The notes under the pieces are model-generated. The model ran no database searches. It saw nothing but the letters and a program-made list of their open reading frames with translations, and was not told the DNA's origin. Position numbers and translations under genes: made by a program. A DNA stretch of 64,000 nucleotides from Trebonia sp963811335. GTDB lineage: Bacteria; Actinomycetota; Actinomycetes; Streptosporangiales; Streptosporangiaceae. Positions 25,768-38,206 of this stretch are shown piece after piece (within the stretch, counting starts at the first letter, position 1; each line of letters opens with the position of its first letter). The stretch lies in the NCBI GenBank assembly GCA_963811335.1, contig CAWERB010000001.1:62001-126000 (forward strand), given 5' to 3'.

Positions 25768-28140
25768 ATGACCGCGACGGAAACCGGACCGCTGACGGCG
25801 GCCGAGGTCGACCTGATCGATGCCTGGTGGCGCGCCGCCAACTACCTGTCGGTCGGGCAGATTTACCTGCTCGACAACCCGCTGCTGCGGGAACCGCTGC
25901 TTCCCGAGCACGTGAAGCCGCGGCTGCTCGGGCACTGGGGCACCACGCCCGGGCTTAACCTGCTCTACGCGCACCTCAACCGGGTGATCAGGAACTGGGA
26001 TCTCGACGTGATCTACATCGCGGGTCCGGGGCACGGCGGGCCAGGGCTCGTCGCGAACACCTATCTGGAGGGCACCTACACCGAGCGGTACCCGTCGATC
26101 AGCCAGGACGAGGAAGGCATGCGGCGGCTCTTCCGCCAGTTCTCCTTCCCCGGCGGCATCCCCTCGCACGTGGCGCCGGAGACGCCCGGTTCCATCCACG
26201 AGGGCGGCGAACTCGGCTACTCGCTCGCGCACGCCTACGGCGCGGCGTTCGACAACCCGGACCTGATCGTGGCCTGCGTGATCGGCGACGGCGAGTCGGA
26301 GACCGGGCCGCTGGCGGGCTCCTGGCACTCCAACAAGTTCCTCAACCCGGTGACCGACGGCGCGGTGCTGCCGATCCTGCACCTCAACGGGTACAAGATC
26401 GCCAACCCGACGATCCCGGCCCGGATACCGCATGAGGAGCTCGAGTCGCTGCTCACCGGGTACGGGTACCACGTCTACACCGTCGAGGGCGACGACCCCA
26501 AGCTCGTCCACGAGCAGCTCGCCGCCGCGCTCGACGCGATCGTCCCCGAGATCCAGGAAATACAGCGGCGGGCGCGCGCCGACGGTAACACCGAGCGGCC
26601 GCGCTGGCCCGCGCTGGTGCTGCGCACGCCCAAGGGCTGGACCGGGCCGAAGTACGTGGACGGCAAGCCGGTCGAGGGTACCTGGCGCGCCCACCAGGTG
26701 CCCATCGCCGAGGCGCGCGGCAACGCCGAGCACCTGCGGCAGCTCGAGGAGTGGATGCGGTCCTACCGGCCGGAGGAGCTGTTCGACGCCTCCGGCGCGC
26801 TGCTGCCGGAGATCGCCAGGCTCGCCCCGGCGGACTACCGGCGGATGAGCGACAACCCGCACGCCAACGGCGGGCTGCTGCTGCGCGACCTGGACCTGCC
26901 GCGCTTCCAGGACTACGCGGTCGACGTGCCGGCGCCCGGCGCGGTGGACGCGGAGAGCACCCGGGTGCTCGGCGGCTGGCTGCGGGACATCATCGTGCGC
27001 AACGGCTCGACGTTCCGGCTGTTCGGCCCGGACGAGACCGCCTCCAACCGGCTCGACCCGGTCTTCGAGGTGACCGGGCGGGCGTTCGACGGGATCATCG
27101 TGCCCGGTGACAACCAGCTGGCGCCGGACGGCCGGGTGATGGAGGTGCTGTCCGAGCACCTGTGCCAGGGCTGGCTCGAGGGGTACCTGCTGACCGGGCG
27201 GCACGGCCTGTTCAACTGCTACGAGGCGTTCATCCACATCATCGACTCGATGTTCAACCAGCACGCCAAATGGCTCAAGACCACCCGCCACATCCCGTGG
27301 CGGCGGCCCGTGGCGTCGCTGAACTACCTGCTCTCGTCCCTGGTATGGCGGCAGGACCACAACGGGTTCTCCCACCAGGACCCGGGGTTCATCGACCACG
27401 TGGTCAACAAGAAAGCCGAGATCATCCGGGTCTACCTGCCGCCGGACGCCAACACGCTGCTGTCGGTGGCCGACCACTGCCTGCGGTCCAAGCACTACGT
27501 GAACGTGATCGTGGCGGGCAAGCAGCCGCAAGCGCAGTGGCTGTCCATGGACGAGGCGATCATCCACTGCACCCGCGGCGCCGGCATCTGGGAATGGGCC
27601 TCGTCGGACACCGACCCGACCACCCCGCCGGACGTGGTCATGGCCTGCTGCGGCGACACGGCCACGCTGGAGACCCTGGCGGCGGTGTCGCTGCTGCGCG
27701 AGCACCTCCCCCAGCTCAAGGTGCGGGTGGTGAACGTCGTGGACCTGATGCGGCTGCAGCCGGAGTCCGAGCACCCGCACGGCATGTCGGACGCCGAGTT
27801 CGACGCGCTGTTCACCACCACCGCGCCGGTGATCTTCGCCTACCACGGCTACCCGTGGCTGATCCACCGGCTGACCTACCGGCGGCACGGTCACGCCAAC
27901 TTCCACGTCCGCGGCTACAAGGAGGAGGGCACCACCACCACGCCGTTCGACATGGTGATGCTCAACGACCTGGACCGCTTCCACCTGGTGATGGACGTGA
28001 TCGACCGGACCGACGGGCTGGCGAGCACGGCGGGCCGGGTCCGCCAGCTCATGGCGGACAAGCGGATCGCCTGCCGGGCGTACACCAGGGAGTTCGGCGA
28101 GGACGCGCCGGAGATCAGGGACTGGAAGTGGACCAGCTGA
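25768..28140 (+). CDS. xfp: Xylulose-5-phosphate/fructose-6-phosphate phosphoketolase
   Basis: 790 residues, full length. Family blocks are GHWGTTPGLNLLYAHLNR, IYIAGPGHGGPGLVANTYLE, SFPGGIPSHVAPETPGSIHE, and the thiamine-diphosphate motif GDGESETGPLAGSWHSNKFL. The enzyme splits ketose phosphates with inorganic phosphate into acetyl-phosphate and an aldose phosphate. Acetate kinase, encoded immediately downstream, can then make ATP and acetate, giving a fermentative or carbon-saving shunt. A DevR-like box upstream suggests low-oxygen induction. Start ATG has GAGAGGA upstream. Confidence 0.95.
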   Translation: MTATETGPLTAAEVDLIDAWWRAANYLSVGQIYLLDNPLLREPLLPEHVKPRLLGHWGTTPGLNLLYAHLNRVIRNWDLDVIYIAGPGHGGPGLVANTYLEGTYTERYPSISQDEEGMRRLFRQFSFPGGIPSHVAPETPGSIHEGGELGYSLAHAYGAAFDNPDLIVACVIGDGESETGPLAGSWHSNKFLNPVTDGAVLPILHLNGYKIANPTIPARIPHEELESLLTGYGYHVYTVEGDDPKLVHEQLAAALDAIVPEIQEIQRRARADGNTERPRWPALVLRTPKGWTGPKYVDGKPVEGTWRAHQVPIAEARGNAEHLRQLEEWMRSYRPEELFDASGALLPEIARLAPADYRRMSDNPHANGGLLLRDLDLPRFQDYAVDVPAPGAVDAESTRVLGGWLRDIIVRNGSTFRLFGPDETASNRLDPVFEVTGRAFDGIIVPGDNQLAPDGRVMEVLSEHLCQGWLEGYLLTGRHGLFNCYEAFIHIIDSMFNQHAKWLKTTRHIPWRRPVASLNYLLSSLVWRQDHNGFSHQDPGFIDHVVNKKAEIIRVYLPPDANTLLSVADHCLRSKHYVNVIVAGKQPQAQWLSMDEAIIHCTRGAGIWEWASSDTDPTTPPDVVMACCGDTATLETLAAVSLLREHLPQLKVRVVNVVDLMRLQPESEHPHGMSDAEFDALFTTTAPVIFAYHGYPWLIHRLTYRRHGHANFHVRGYKEEGTTTTPFDMVMLNDLDRFHLVMDVIDRTDGLASTAGRVRQLMADKRIACRAYTREFGEDAPEIRDWKWTS

Positions 28141-29382
28141 CCGAGCAACCAGCAGCCGATCATCCCGAACGGACGCGGCTTCCCCCGTCACCACCCCGCG
28201 CACCGGGTTCTCGTCGTCAACGCGGGATCGAGCAGTCTCAAGCTCCGCGTGCTCGGCGGCCCCGGCGCGGGTAGCGACGAGGTAACCGGCGCCGCCGACC
28301 TGCCCGCCGTCGGCGGCGCGCTCGGCGGCGGCGCGGACGGCGTGGCGATCAAGCAGGCGATCGAGTCCTTCGGCCCGGTCGACGCGGTCGGGCACCGGGT
28401 GGTACACGGCGGGACGCTGTACGCCAGCCCGGTGCTGGTCACCCCGCAGGTGCGGCGGCGGCTCGAGTCGCTGACCGACCTGGCGCCGCTGCACCAGCCC
28501 AAGTCGCTGGCCGCGCTGGACGCCGTCACCGGCGTGCTGCCGGACACGCCCGCGGTGGCCTGCTTCGACACCGCGTTCCACGCGACGGTCCCGGAGGCCG
28601 CGGCGACGTTCGCCCTGCCCGCGGAGTGGCGGGCCCGCTGGACCCTGCGCCGGTACGGCTTCCACGGCCTGTCGCACGCCTACGCCTCCCGCCGGGCCGC
28701 TGAACTCGCCGGGCACCCCGCGCCTGGCAGGCTGGTGCATGAGCTCGCCGGGGCCCCGTCGCCCGGCGCGCCGGACCGGCTGCGCGTCGTCACCTGCCAC
28801 CTGGGCGCGGGCGCGTCGCTCGCGGCGGTGCACGGCGGCCGGTCGGTGGACACCACCATGGGGTTCACCCCGCTCGACGGCCTGGTGATGGCGACCAGGT
28901 CGGGCTCGGTGGACCCGGGCCTCGTGCTGTGGCTCGAGGAGCACGCGGGCATGCCGCCGCGCGAGCTCGCCGCCACCCTGGAGAACCGCTCGGGGCTGAC
29001 CGGCCTGGCCGGCACGGGTGACATGCGCGAGGTGCTGTCCCGCGCCGCCGCGGGCGACCCGCGGGCGGTGCTCGGCCGCGACGTCTACCTGCACCGGCTC
29101 CGCGCGTCCGTCGCCGCGATGGCCGCCGCCATGGGCGGCCTCGACGTCCTCGTCTTCACCGGCGGCGTCGGCGAGAACTCACCGGAGGTCCGCTCCCGCG
29201 CGGCCGGCGGCCTCGCCTTCCTCGGCGTCGCCGTCGACGAGTCGCGCAACAACCTGGACAAGGCGCACCGGGGCGACGACTGGGAGATCACCGCTCCGCG
29301 CGCCGCGGTCCGCATGTTCGTCATCGCCGCCCGCGAGGACAAGCAGATCGCCGCGGAGGTACGCTCACTGCTCCCGGCCCAC

Positions 29383-31272
<1,890 letters not shown>

Positions 31273-31297
31273 ATAAGCGGGCGTAACGAAATAGGCG

Positions 31298-31367
31298 CTA
31301 AGGGACCACCGTCACCGGCCATTTGGCCGCCCGGACCAGGCGGACCGCGAGTGAGCCCATCAGCCGG
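31298..31367 (-). pseudogene. 3' relic of a universal stress protein gene
   Basis: On the minus strand this reads RLMGSLAVRLVRAAKWPVTV then VP and a TAG stop. It is the C-terminus of the intact stress protein encoded at 33133-33591 with a few substitutions. Similarity stops at 31367, where an acetate kinase fragment begins on the other strand; the two share a GG at the junction. See the finding on the duplicated ackA-usp unit. Confidence 0.75.
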
Positions 31368-31475
31368 CTCGGTGGACCCGGGCCTCGTGCTGTGGCTTGA
31401 GGAGCACGCGGGCATGCCGCCCGCGAGGACCGGCAGATCGCCGGCGAGGTCCGCTCGGTACTGCCATCGCTATGA
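31366..31475 (+). pseudogene. Internally deleted acetate kinase relic
   Basis: Encodes GSVDPGLVLWLEEHAGMPP, joined after GCCGCC to AREDRQIAGEVRSVLPSL and a TGA stop. The two parts match residues of the intact ackA that lie about 350 bp apart (near 28920 and 29335). The deletion joined short GCCGCC repeats. The C-terminal part differs from the intact copy at several positions, so it comes from a diverged paralogue, and it shows the normal stop that the intact gene has lost. Confidence 0.75.
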
Positions 31476-31483
31476 CGTGCCAG

Positions 31484-32973
31484 TTACCCGCATTTGGTAC
31501 GTAACACCGGCTCGCCGATCCCTTGGTCCACTGGCGTGTCCTCACCATCGCCGTGCAGGGCCGTTTCGAGGTCGGCGACGAGTTCTTCCAGCCGTTAGCC
31601 GTGGCGGCCTGCTGGGATTGCCCGGCGGCGAGCCGGTCGGCGGCTTCCCTGACTTGCTGGATGGCGCTCCTGACCTGGTCGGCTGCCGACTTCTGCTGCT
31701 GGGTGGCAAGGGCGGATTCTTCGACCTGCGCGACGGCTGACTTCATCAGCTCAGCTACTTCCTGGGCCTGCCGGGTGCTCTGCTCGGTTGCCATGACAGC
31801 CGCGTTCGCCTCCTCCTGGACAGCGGCAATGATGGCGGCGATGGAGGCGGTGGACTCACTGGAGCGCTGCGCGAGCGTGCGCACCTCGGTTGCGACCACG
31901 GAGAATCCTTTTCCCGCCTCACCGGCCCTGGCGGCCTCGATCGCGGCGTTGAGGGCGAGCATGCTGGTCTGCCCGGTGATGTCGTGGATCAATTCCACGA
32001 TGTCGCCGATCTTCTGGGTCCGCTCGCCCAGCGCGAGGACCCGCTCCGCGGTGGCCGCCGCCTTGTCGTTCATCTCACGCATGGTGTCGGCGACTCGCTG
32101 GGCGGACTGCCCTACGGCGCGGGCGTTGCCGGCGATGGTCCCCGCCGCGGTCGCCAGTTCTTCGATGGTGGCTGAGATCTGGGCGACGGCTGCGGATTGC
32201 TGGTTGGCGGCCGGGACCGCATCGCTCGCACCGGCCTGGGTCTCGCCGGCCAGGTTGCTCAGGCTAGCCGAAGCCGAGCGGATCTTGCCGAGGAGCTGCC
32301 GTAGCCGGGTAAGCGCGGTGCGCAGGTCGTCGGCCTGGCGGTAGGCCCGGTTCAGCAGGCCGAGGGCGTACCGGCCGAAAACCACCCCTGCCCCGACTGC
32401 CAGCACCGCGGCGATGATCCCTACCGCCAGCGCCTGGCCCTTCGAGGAGCCGACCGCCGCGATGGCGTCGCGGGCCCGCTGAATCTGCACCAGGTTCAGC
32501 TTTTCCAGTGGCGCGAGCACCGCGGCCTCGGCGTCGGCGAGTCTGGACGCGGCGGCCGCCTGGCGGGCAGGAGTGGTACCAGCAGCCGCCCGCACCTGCG
32601 AGAACAGCGCGGCGAAGCTGCCGTTGCCTGCGACGGCCGCCGACCGCAGGCTGGACTCGCTGGCCGCCTCGGCGATACCGAGCGTAGCGGCTGTGCTGGA
32701 GAACTTCCGTGTGAGCCTGTTGACTTCGTCGAGAATCTCGGGTTGCGGGGTGAGAAGGTACTCGTTCATCGCCTCGCGCTCGTGCCAGAACCCGCTGTCC
32801 AGGCGGGCCGTCAGCGCCGCATCGTGGTAGGCGTCAACGGCTACCGCTGAGGCCCCAAGGGCCTGCTCATACCGCCAGATCGTCACCCCGACCGCCGCGG
32901 CGATCAGCGCCGCCATCGCGGCGGTAACGGTGACGATGCGGCGCGTGGGCCGCACTCCGTGTGTGTTCATCAT
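31484..32973 (-). CDS. Methyl-accepting chemotaxis-type transducer, frameshift near C-terminus
   Basis: About 496 residues after correction. TM1 near residues 12-31, a helical extracytoplasmic four-helix domain, TM2 around 183-203 (GIIAAVLAVGAGVVFGRYAL), then a long cytoplasmic coiled coil. The signalling tip ITGQTSMLALNAAIEAARAG, followed by GFSVVATEVRTLAQRSSES, is canonical. Near 31597 one C is missing (AACGGCTGG for AACCGGCTGG); restoring it gives RLEELVADLETALHG and a TAA at 31484, eight bases past the ackA relic. No che genes are in the window, so the output may not be motility. Confidence 0.85.
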
Positions 32974-33132
32974 CCGGCCTGGCTGCTCCCGTTCCTAGGC
33001 GAGGCGCAGACTGCGATCACAGCGAGATTTACCCGGCGTGCATCTACAAATACGCAAGGTTACAGATGTTAAGTCCCGCGTCCGGACTATGGTTAGGGCG
33101 GGCGGCTCTGGCCCTGGGATATTTCCTGGTTA

Positions 33133-33591
33133 CTAGGGGACGACGGTGACCGGCCATTTGCCGGCCCGGACCAGGCGGACCGCGAGTGAGCCCATCAGCC
33201 GGTGGCCGGCCTTGAGCGACGCGCCGACCACGATCGCGTCGGCCCGGGTTTCCTTGGCGACGCGGACGATCTCGTTGTACGGGTCGCCGTGGGCGGCGAT
33301 GAAGGTGACCGCGATGCCGAGCTCGCGGGCCACCGCGTCGGCCCGCTCGGCCAGCTCCTTAGCGACGGCATCGTGCGCCTCGGCCTCCGCCACCAGCACG
33401 GCGGGCCCGGCCGAGCTGGCCAGGGCCATCCCGGCGACCGGCGCCACGTACACCGCGATCACCCGGGCCCGCTGCCTGCGGGCGAGCCCGGCGGCGTACC
33501 AGGCGGCCCGGGCGCCCGTCACCGAGTCATCGACACCGACCAGGATCGCCGACGGCCCGTCGGTGCCGAGTTCGAACTCGCCTTGCTCCAC
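33133..33591 (-). CDS. Universal stress protein (UspA family)
   Basis: 152 residues with one USP domain: ILVGVDDSVTGARAAWYAAG at the N-terminus and the ATP-binding G-x2-G-x9-G-S type segment VVGASLKAGHRLMGSLAVRL near the C-terminus. USPs are typical DosR-regulon members in mycobacteria. It lies 10 bp after the histidine phosphatase gene on the same strand and upstream of the chemoreceptor gene. Confidence 0.88.
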   Translation of the reverse strand: MEQGEFELGTDGPSAILVGVDDSVTGARAAWYAAGLARRQRARVIAVYVAPVAGMALASSAGPAVLVAEAEAHDAVAKELAERADAVARELGIAVTFIAAHGDPYNEIVRVAKETRADAIVVGASLKAGHRLMGSLAVRLVRAGKWPVTVVP

Positions 33592-33601
33592 GGGAGCGAG
33601 T

Positions 33602-34146
33602 CTACGGTTTCCTGGTATCGGTCACCCAGTCACCGTGGAGGTAGGCCGGGGCGGTGAAGTCGAGCAGCCGGGCCTCCCCCGGAGCCGCGGCGGCCCACGG
33701 GCCGGGCAATCCGAGGACCGCGACGAAAGCGGTCGGGTAGCCAGCGGGCAGCTCGGCGTCCGGGCCCGCCAGGCCCGCGGTCAGCTCGGCGAGGCCGGGG
33801 TTGTGTCCCACGATCAGCACGGTGCCCCACCCGGGGTCGAACTCGCGGACCAGCATGAGCAGCCCAAGTACAGAAGCCTCGTATACCCGCGGCTCGTAGC
33901 GGACGGGGGGCGCCGCGCCCGGTGCGGCCGCCGCCAGCCCGGCGGCGGCGAGGTCCCACGTCTCCCGGGCCCGGGCCGCGGTCGAGCAGACTACCGCGTC
34001 GGGCACGTATCCGGACGCGCCCAGCCAGCGGCCGATCACGGGAGCGGCCCGCCTGCCGCGCTTGGCGAGCGGGCGCTCGTGGTCAGGCCCGTCCGGCCAG
34101 TCCGACTTGGCATGCCGCAGCAGGACGAGCCGCCTGCCTGACTCAC
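33602..34146 (-). CDS. sixA: SixA-like histidine phosphatase, probable 5' frameshift
   Basis: The phosphohistidine motif is LVLLRHAKSDWPDGPDHERP, with KRGRRAAPVIGRWLG, CSTAARARETW and IVGHNPGLAEL, all typical SixA/histidine phosphatase blocks. No start codon precedes the RHAKS block in its frame, because a TGA closes it upstream. The likely start is the GTG at 34146 (VSQAG...), with one base missing near 34131. About 180 residues. It dephosphorylates phosphohistidine proteins or small phosphoesters. It forms an operon with the usp gene. Confidence 0.75.
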
Positions 34147-34282
34147 CCCGTGTCCCTGCCCGCGCTCACCGCCGCATCACGCTCACCCCACCACGGTAAC
34201 CCGGGCGCAACCGACGGTTGCGGCCAGCCGGCCTTGACCCTCGTGCGCTGCCTGGTAAGGATCAGCGACTAGGCTCGTAAGG

Positions 34283-37200
34283 ATGCAACGAGTGGCGCTC
34301 AGGGACGTCGACCTCGCATCCTTCCGCGCGGCCGTCGGGCCGGAGGGATGCGCGGACGGCGCAGGCGCCGTCGCGCGCGGCGCCGTCGTGCAGATGGCCT
34401 GGGAAGCGTCGCAGCAGCTCCTGACCGGCACGGTGCGCGATGCCGGCGGAGAGATCAGGACCGTGTCGGCCTCGTTCCGCGCCTCCCCCGGGTTCCCGCT
34501 GCGGTTCCGTCAGGGCTACTGCAGCTGCGCCAGTGGGACCGACTGCGTGCACGTCGCCGCGCTCGTGCTCGCCGCGACCGATGAGACGCTGCTGCCCGCG
34601 GCCGCACCGGACGGGACCGCGGCGCGCCGCTCCGCGCTGCCCTGGGAGCAGTCGCTCGACTCGCTGCTCGCCGCGCCGCAGGCCCGCGCCACCTCCAGGG
34701 GCGACGCCGCGACCGCGCCGCTCGCGGTTGAGCTTTCCCTGGTGCGGAACACGCCGGAGCGCGGCCGCGCCAGCTACTCGACGGACAACGGGCTGCACGA
34801 GCCGCCCGTCGACGACGCCATCCGCAGGTTCAAGCTGCAGGCGCGGCTGGTCCAGCCGGGGCGCCTCGGCGGCTGGGTGGCCGGCACCCTGTCCTGGTCC
34901 CGCCTTGACTACCTGGTGCTGCGCGGCGATTTCCCCGATGCGCACATTCGCCTGCTGCACGAGCTCTATGCCCTGTACCGGGCCAGCTCCGCCGCCGCGC
35001 GCTCCGGTTACCACTGGTATCCCTCATCGGGCTACGGCGACCAGAAGTACCTGGACCTGTCCGCGTGCGAGTCCCGCCAGCTCTGGCCCGTGCTCGACCA
35101 GGCGCACGTGGCCGGGCTCCCCTTCGTCTACCGGGGCAAGCAGGGCACCGTCCCGCCGCCGGGAACGGCGGAGCTGTGCCTCGACGTGACGACCGAGGGA
35201 ACCACGCTGCTGATCGCGCCGGTCATCAAGGCCGACGACGGCGTGGACCCCGTTCCGCTGCGGTTCATCGGCACCGAGGGGCACGGCGTCATCTTCGCCG
35301 AGCGAGACCAGGCCGACGAGGGCGAGCTCGCCATGTTCCGGCTCGCCCGGTTGACCCATCTGGTGCCCGCGCAGTTGCAGCAGCTCGCGCTCTCAGACGA
35401 GCGGCTCGTCGTCCCCGAGGCCGGGCAGGCCGCATTCCTGTCCAGGTACTACCCGCGGCTGCGCCGTCAGGCCACCGTGACCTCGTCGGACGGCTCGTTC
35501 ACCGCGCCGGAGATCTCCGGGCCGTCGCTTGTGGTTCACGCCGCCTACGGAGGAGGCCATCGCGTCGACGTCCGCTGGGAGTGGGCCTACCAGGTCGGCG
35601 GCACCGAGTTGCGAGCGGCCCTCGGGACCGGCCGCGACCCGTTCCGCGACCCGGACGCGGAGGCACGCGTCCTCGCCGGGATCGGCCTGCCAGCCGGCTC
35701 GCTCGGGGTGCCGCGCGAAGCCACCGTCCGTTCACTGCCGCCGGCCTACACCGGGATGACGTTCGGCGCCGGGTCGCCTCGCCCAGGGCCGGACGGCCCG
35801 CAGCCGGCCCTGCCGGCTAACGGGGGCCGCCGCGGGCAAGCAGGGTCCCGCCGTCACCCTGCGCGGCCTCGACGCCATGGCGTTCTCCACCGAGGTGCTG
35901 CCCCTGATCGAGGGCCGCGACGACGTGCGCGTCGAGGTGGACGGCCAGGTGCCCGACTACCATGAGGCCGGCGACTCGCTAGAGATCGGCGTGTCCGCCG
36001 GCGAGCGCGACGGTGACCGTGACTGGTTCGACCTCGGCATCACGGTCACGGTGGAGGGCCGCGAGGTGCCGTTCACCGACCTCTTCGTGGCGCTCGCGCA
36101 CCGCCAGTCGCACCTGCTGCTCGCTGACGGCGCGTACTTCTCCCTGGACAAGCCGGAGCTCGCCGCGCTCGCCCGGCTCATCGGCGAGGCGCGCGCGCTG
36201 CAGGACCAGCCGGACGACGGCCTGCGGATCAGCCGGTTCCAGGCCGGCCTCTGGGAGGAACTGGCCGCCCTCGGCGTGGTGGGCCACCAGGCCGACGCGT
36301 GGCAGGCCCAGGTACGCGGGCTGCTTTCTGTCGACCACATCGAGGCGGTGCCCGTGCCCGCGACGGTCAACGCGCAGCTGCGCCCCTACCAGCTCGCCGG
36401 GTTCCAGTGGCTGGCGTTCCTGTGGTCGCACGGGCTCGGCGGAATCCTGGCCGACGACATGGGGCTCGGCAAGACGCTGCAGGCCCTGGCGCTGCTCCAG
36501 CACGCGAAGGACACCTGGCGGGAGGGGGAGAACCGCCCTCCGTTCCTCATCGTGGCGCCCACCTCCGTGCTCACCAACTGGTCAACCGAGGCGCGCCGGT
36601 TCGCACCAGACCTGGCAGTGACGGTCGTCTCCGACACGCTCGGCAGGCGCGGCGGCACGCTCGCCGACGTCACCGCGGGGGCGGACGCGGTGGTGACCTC
36701 CTACACGCTGCTGCGGCTCGATTACGAGGCCTACGGCGCGCAGCGGTGGGCCGGGCTGATCCTGGACGAGGCGCAGTACGTCAAGAACTACCTGTCCAAG
36801 GCGTACCAGTGCGCGCGCCGGGTGTCCGCGCCGTTCAAGGTGGCGATCACCGGCACGCCGATGGAGAACAACCTCATGGAGCTGTGGTCGCTGCTTTCGA
36901 TCGCCGCGCCCGGGCTGTTCCCGAGCCCGGACCGGTTCAGGGACTACTACGCGCGGCCAATCGAGAAGTCGGGGAGCGCCGAGCTGCTGTCCCAGCTACG
37001 CCGCAGGATCCGGCCGCTGATCATGCGCAGGACTAAGGAGCAGGTCGCCGCTGACCTGCCGGAGAAGCAGGAGCAGGTGCTCGCGGTCGAGTTGCACCCG
37101 AGGCACAGGAAGCTGTACCAGACTCACCTGCAGCGCGAGCGGCAGAAGATACTCGGCCTGCTCGATGACGTCAATCACAACAGGTTCACCATCTTGCGGT

Positions 37201-37772
37201 CGCTCACCCTGCTGCGGCAGTTGTCGCTGCACGCCGCGCTGGTGGACCCGGAGCACGCGGACGTGCCGTCCGCGAAGATCGACTCGCTGCTCGAGCAGGT
37301 CGAGGACGTGGTGGGCGGCGGGCACAGGGCGCTGGTGTTCAGCCAGTTCACCCGCTTCCTTCGGATAGCGCGGGCCCGGCTCGAGGCCAGCGGCGTGGAG
37401 TGCTGCTACCTGGACGGCTCGACCGTCAACCGCGGCGCGGTGATCTCGTCGTTCAAAGAGGGAACGGCCCCGGTGTTCCTGATCTCGCTCAAGGCGGGCG
37501 GCTTCGGGCTCAACCTCACCGAGGCGGACTACTGCTTCCTGCTCGACCCGTGGTGGAACCCCGCGACCGAGGCGCAGGCGGTGGACCGGACGCACCGCAT
37601 CGGGCAGACAAAGAACGTCATGGTGTACCGGCTGATCGCGTCCGGCACCATCGAGGAGAAGGTGATGGCGCTCAAGGCGCGCAAGGCCGAGCTGTTCTCC
37701 TCGGTGATCGACAGCGAGGGCGCGTTCAGCTCCGCCCTGTCCGCCGACGACATCCGCGCCCTGTTCGGCTAA
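34283..37772 (+). CDS. SWIM zinc-finger SNF2/HepA-type helicase, one frameshift
   Basis: About 1,160 residues after correction. The SWIM zinc finger near residues 74-95 is YCSCASGTDCVHVAALVLA. The motor starts LRPYQLAGFQWLAFLW, with Walker A DDMGLGKT, DEAQ box LILDEAQYVKN, TGTPMENNLMELWSL, then helicase-C VFSQFTRFL, GGFGLNLTEADYCFLLDPWW and DRTHRIGQ. Between about 35,770 and 35,820 the frame shifts by one base; AAGKQGPAVTLRGLDAMAF continues in the next frame. These ATPases remodel protein-DNA or RNA polymerase complexes. Start is the ATG at 34283. Confidence 0.88.
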
Positions 37773-37836
37773 CCAGGGCGCCCCCGGCGAGCGGGCCAGG
37801 CACCGCCTCCCCCTCCGGCTCGCCATCCGCGCTCCC

Positions 37837-37920
37837 GACCCGGCCCGCCACCCGGCCCGCCACCCGGCCTCCCCACCCGGCCCCCACCCGGCCCGCCACC
37901 CGGCCCGCCACCCGGCCCGC
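37837..37920. repeat. 12-bp GC-rich tandem repeat
   Basis: About seven imperfect copies of ACCCGGCCCGCC, beginning 64 bp after the helicase stop. Some copies are shortened by one or two bases. It is in the non-coding gap 37773-38206. It may form structured RNA downstream of the helicase but has no T tract. Confidence 0.8.
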
Positions 37921-38000
37921 AGCCGTCCCTCACCCGGTAAAACGGTCATATCAGGCAAAAGCCCTGTGTCAGCGCGGCGCGCGAGGCGGCGCCCAGGGAC

Positions 38001-38103
38001 TTACCGGTAAATATTTCGCAACGTGTAAAGAAAAGACGGCTAGAACGTCTTTTCTTTACATGGCGCAAAAAGTTTACCTCATGGGAAAAACTTACCGGTA
38101 AAC
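38001..38103. repeat. AT-rich element: paired TTACCGGTAA palindromes around a perfect hairpin
   Basis: TTACCGGTAA occurs at 38001-38010 and 38092-38101. Between them is a perfect inverted repeat, GTAAAGAAAAGACG (38025-38038) and CGTCTTTTCTTTAC (38046-38059), with a 7-base loop, extendable by one T-A pair. GTTTACC (38072-38078) also pairs with GGTAAAC (38097-38103), and CCGGTAAA recurs at about 37934. The base composition is far below the local 70% GC. It could be a protein-binding array or terminator/attenuator; function unknown. Confidence 0.65.
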
Positions 38104-38157
38104 TAGCGCGTTTCGCGGACTCGTGATGCCGGTGATCCGCGCTATCCGCACATTGAC

Positions 38158-38205
38158 CGTCAACTTTCGGTTGACGGCCCGGCATTCGTCAACCTAAAGT
38201 TGACG
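38158..38205. promoter_or_regulatory. Two 19-bp palindromic operators abutting a start codon
   Basis: CGTCAACTTTCGGTTGACG lies at 38158-38176. At 38187-38205 the complementary strand reads CGTCAACTTTAGGTTGACG, one base different. Both are inverted repeats of CGTCAAC with a 5-base spacer, centred 29 bp apart. The second ends one base before the ATG of the Clp-N/HTH gene, leaving no room for a ribosome site downstream of it. A leaderless transcript controlled by a repressor bound at the start codon is the simplest reading. Confidence 0.75.
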
Positions 38206-38206
38206 C

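Noticed and set aside
25747..29094. Open frame of about 1,115 codons on the minus strand
   Set aside because: It is antisense to phosphoketolase and acetate kinase; composition is Arg/His/Val-rich as expected of a complementary frame in high-GC DNA.
33071..33087. AGTCC...GGACT palindrome upstream of the chemoreceptor as a DevR box
   Set aside because: Half sites are in the opposite order to the DevR consensus and the spacing differs.
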